From: an uncultured Eubacterium sp.
GTDB lineage: Bacteria > Bacillota_A > Clostridia > Lachnospirales > Lachnospiraceae
DNA: 8,122 nucleotides
Direction: 5' to 3'
NCBI GenBank assembly: GCA_947653505.1
Contig: CANTHI010000153.1
Coordinates: 1 to 8,122 of the forward strand
A program made the translations under genes and the position numbers. How positions within the stretch are numbered: the first letter of the stretch is position 1; each line of letters begins with the position of its first letter. The notes under the pieces are model-generated. The model made no database searches and had not been told where the DNA came from. It was given only the letters and a program-made list of their open reading frames with translations. Below, piece after piece: positions 7,391 through 8,122 of the stretch.

Positions 7391-7411
7391 TATGATAAAC
7401 TTACAGTGCCT
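7372..7411. repeat. 12-bp perfect inverted repeat around the capA-like stop codon
   Basis: AGGCACTGTAAG (7372-7383) and CTTACAGTGCCT (7400-7411) are exact reverse complements around a 16-nt loop that contains the TAA stop (7388-7390). No U-tract follows on either strand, so it is not a standard intrinsic terminator. It could protect the mRNA 3' end, act as a weak terminator, or be a protein-binding site. Confidence 0.8.
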
Positions 7412-7454
7412 GACACAACGCTTTGATTTACAAAACAATAACAATTGAACCGGC

Positions 7455-7483
7455 TTTACACTCCCAGCCACATACGCTATAAT
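7455..7483 (+). promoter_or_regulatory. Strong predicted promoter of the small gene
   Basis: TTTACA (7455-7460, five of six) is followed by exactly 17 bp and a perfect TATAAT (7478-7483). The predicted start near 7490 leaves a leader of about 40 nt before the ATG at 7530. This is the best promoter match in the window and shows that the small gene is probably transcribed on its own rather than from capA. Confidence 0.75.
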
Positions 7484-7529
7484 AACTGTATCAGATAACA
7501 GCTGCATCCATCATAAAGGCGGTGAGAAT

Positions 7530-7736
7530 ATGGAGGTATCAGAGGAAATGAACAACGGTGAAATTATACAAAAAGGATTAGAAGACTTTAAAAACATTCA
7601 GCGACATATGCTTATTGCAAGAGAAGAAAATGCAACAAAGACATATGCAAGCTTAAAAGATGACTACATTTCTTTGAAAGCTTTGCTTAATAGTTTAGGT
7701 GTAAACATGACCGATATTGATAAGATAAAGGAATAG
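7530..7736 (+). CDS. Small hydrophilic protein of unknown function
   Basis: Encodes 68 residues that I do not recognise. The protein is highly charged and lacks membrane segments, signal peptide and cysteines. It looks mostly helical: a long amphipathic stretch from about residue 9 to 56 (GEIIQKGLEDFKNIQRHML..., then YASLKDDYISLKALLNSLG) followed by VNMTDIDKIKE. This would suit a small dimeric helical protein or a partner of another protein. Coding status is supported by a near-consensus promoter, the ribosome binding site AAGGCGGTGA 5 nt before the ATG, and plausible codon use. The second Met (residue 7) is an alternative start. The gene is visibly richer in A and T than its neighbours, which may mean recent gain. 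It lies alone between capA and the structured hairpin and repeat downstream. Confidence 0.75.
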   Translation: MEVSEEMNNGEIIQKGLEDFKNIQRHMLIAREENATKTYASLKDDYISLKALLNSLGVNMTDIDKIKE

Positions 7737-7741
7737 CAGCC

Positions 7742-7828
7742 ATCTGTCTCTGCACCATATCCCTTTGTTTTTGACGTTCGCAGGCAGAAAGGATTGGAAC
7801 GAAGCAGCAAAGAGCATGGGAGACAGAT
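7742..7828 (+). ncRNA. 87-nt extended hairpin directly after the small gene
   Basis: Starting 6 nt after the stop codon, four nested helices line up: 7742-7750 with 7820-7828 (9 bp, ATCTGTCTC/GAGACAGAT), 7755-7758 with 7816-7819 (4 bp, stacked on the first), 7763-7769 with 7806-7812 (7 bp, one G-U), and 7775-7779 with 7797-7801 (5 bp), closed by a 17-nt loop. That is 25 pairs in 87 nt. No U-tract follows, so it is not a classical terminator. It may be a 3'-UTR structure, a small RNA made from the same transcript, or the outer part of the adjoining repeat. The left repeat copy has no equivalent because a gene ends there. No known RNA family is recognised. Confidence 0.55.
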
Positions 7829-7841
7829 TCCCCCAGACGCT

Positions 7842-8122
7842 AACTTAAAAGCAAATGCAACAATTTACATAAAAATGTTACATTCTGGCTATGCGGACGC
7901 CGGATGGGGAAATTTGCCCCGTCTGCTGTGACCGCTCCAGAATGCAGAAAGCCCTGACCTGGATAAACCAGAACTATATATTGGCCTCCCGGACGCTGGA
8001 TGAGGGAACCGGCCCTGTTTCATTGTTCCGGTTTCCAGAATGTAAGAAGCTCTAAGCATTCTGCATTTACTCTGTGGTACCGGACGGGCGCGACACCTGG
8101 TTCGCTTCTGGCGTACCGCCAG
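7842..8122 (+). repeat. Dispersed structured repeat, right copy with internal expansion
   Basis: This is the plus-strand counterpart of the left-end repeat: conserved blocks at 7844-7908 and 8033-8113 flank a longer variable middle. Visible pairings are CATTCTGG (7881-7888) with CCAGAATG (7937-7944), GCGGAC (7893-7898) with GTCTGC (7921-7926), GGGG/CCCC (7906-7909 with 7917-7920), 8005-8012 with 8028-8035 (with one G-U), and CAGAATG (8036-8042) with CATTCTG (8057-8063). The middle contains two diverged copies of a GGACGC...CCAGAATG module (about 7896-7950 and 7991-8048), where the left copy has one. The copy ends in CTGGCG-TAC-CGCCAG (8108-8122) at the window edge. No coding frame is convincing. 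Confidence 0.88.
8108..8122. repeat. Terminal palindrome of the repeat
   Basis: CTGGCG and CGCCAG form a 6-bp stem with a TAC loop at the last bases of the window. The left copy ends in the matching CGCCAG (1-6), so the palindrome probably belongs to the repeat and is cut there. It may mark the end of the element, or the place where assembly stopped. Confidence 0.6.

Noticed and set aside
1..8122. Composite transposon with the end repeats as its terminal inverted repeats
   Set aside because: No transposase or target-site duplication is visible, the copies are diverged from each other, and the genes between are ordinary chromosomal functions. A contig broken at dispersed repeats explains the layout better.

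Overview
The window looks like a chromosomal segment of a gut-type Firmicute, most likely class Clostridia and probably Lachnospiraceae. This rests on gene content (trimeric-type purine nucleoside phosphorylase, a non-canonical Crp/Fnr regulator, CapA), strong AGGAG-like ribosome binding sites, two TTG starts and intermediate GC. No rRNA, tRNA or phylogenetic marker is present, so the family assignment is inference.

Region 1-198 is one copy of a structured dispersed repeat that reads towards the left end. Region 220-5644 is a six-gene, minus-strand operon transcribed in the order punA-type PNP, Crp/Fnr-family regulator, deoB, nupC-type nucleoside transporter, deoC, and a YgjV-like membrane protein with an acetyltransferase-like C-terminal half. 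Gaps are short (15-70 nt), each gene has a plausible Shine-Dalgarno sequence, and no intrinsic terminator interrupts the set. Together the genes form a purine (deoxy)nucleoside salvage and catabolism route: uptake (NupC), phosphorolysis to base plus (deoxy)ribose-1-phosphate (PNP), isomerisation to the 5-phosphate (DeoB), and aldol cleavage of deoxyribose-5-phosphate to glyceraldehyde-3-phosphate and acetaldehyde (DeoC). The Crp/Fnr protein sits where a DeoR-type repressor might be expected and is the obvious candidate regulator.

Region 5645-6004 is a divergent, AT-rich regulatory region. On the minus strand there is a perfect TATAAT without a good -35, but with a small palindrome centred about 40 bp upstream of the predicted start, as expected for an activator site. 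On the plus strand there is a good TTGACA/17 bp/TAGACT promoter for a capA-like gene (6005-7390), which encodes a membrane-anchored metallophosphatase-like protein with a 30-bp tandem repeat coding a Ser/Gly linker.

Region 7391-7529 has a 12-bp inverted repeat around the capA stop and a near-consensus promoter. That promoter serves a small AT-rich gene of unknown function (7530-7736). The gene is followed at once by an 87-nt multi-segment hairpin (7742-7828) and then by a second copy of the dispersed repeat (7842-8122), inverted relative to the first.

The most unusual element is this repeat pair. Both copies lie just downstream of a gene and read in that gene's direction. They share two conserved blocks (about 65 and 80 nt) around a variable middle that keeps its pairing, and substitutions in the stems give G-U pairs on the outward strand only. 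This suggests a structured RNA or 3'-end element rather than plain junk. The window starts and stops inside the repeats, which is typical of a contig broken at multicopy sequence.
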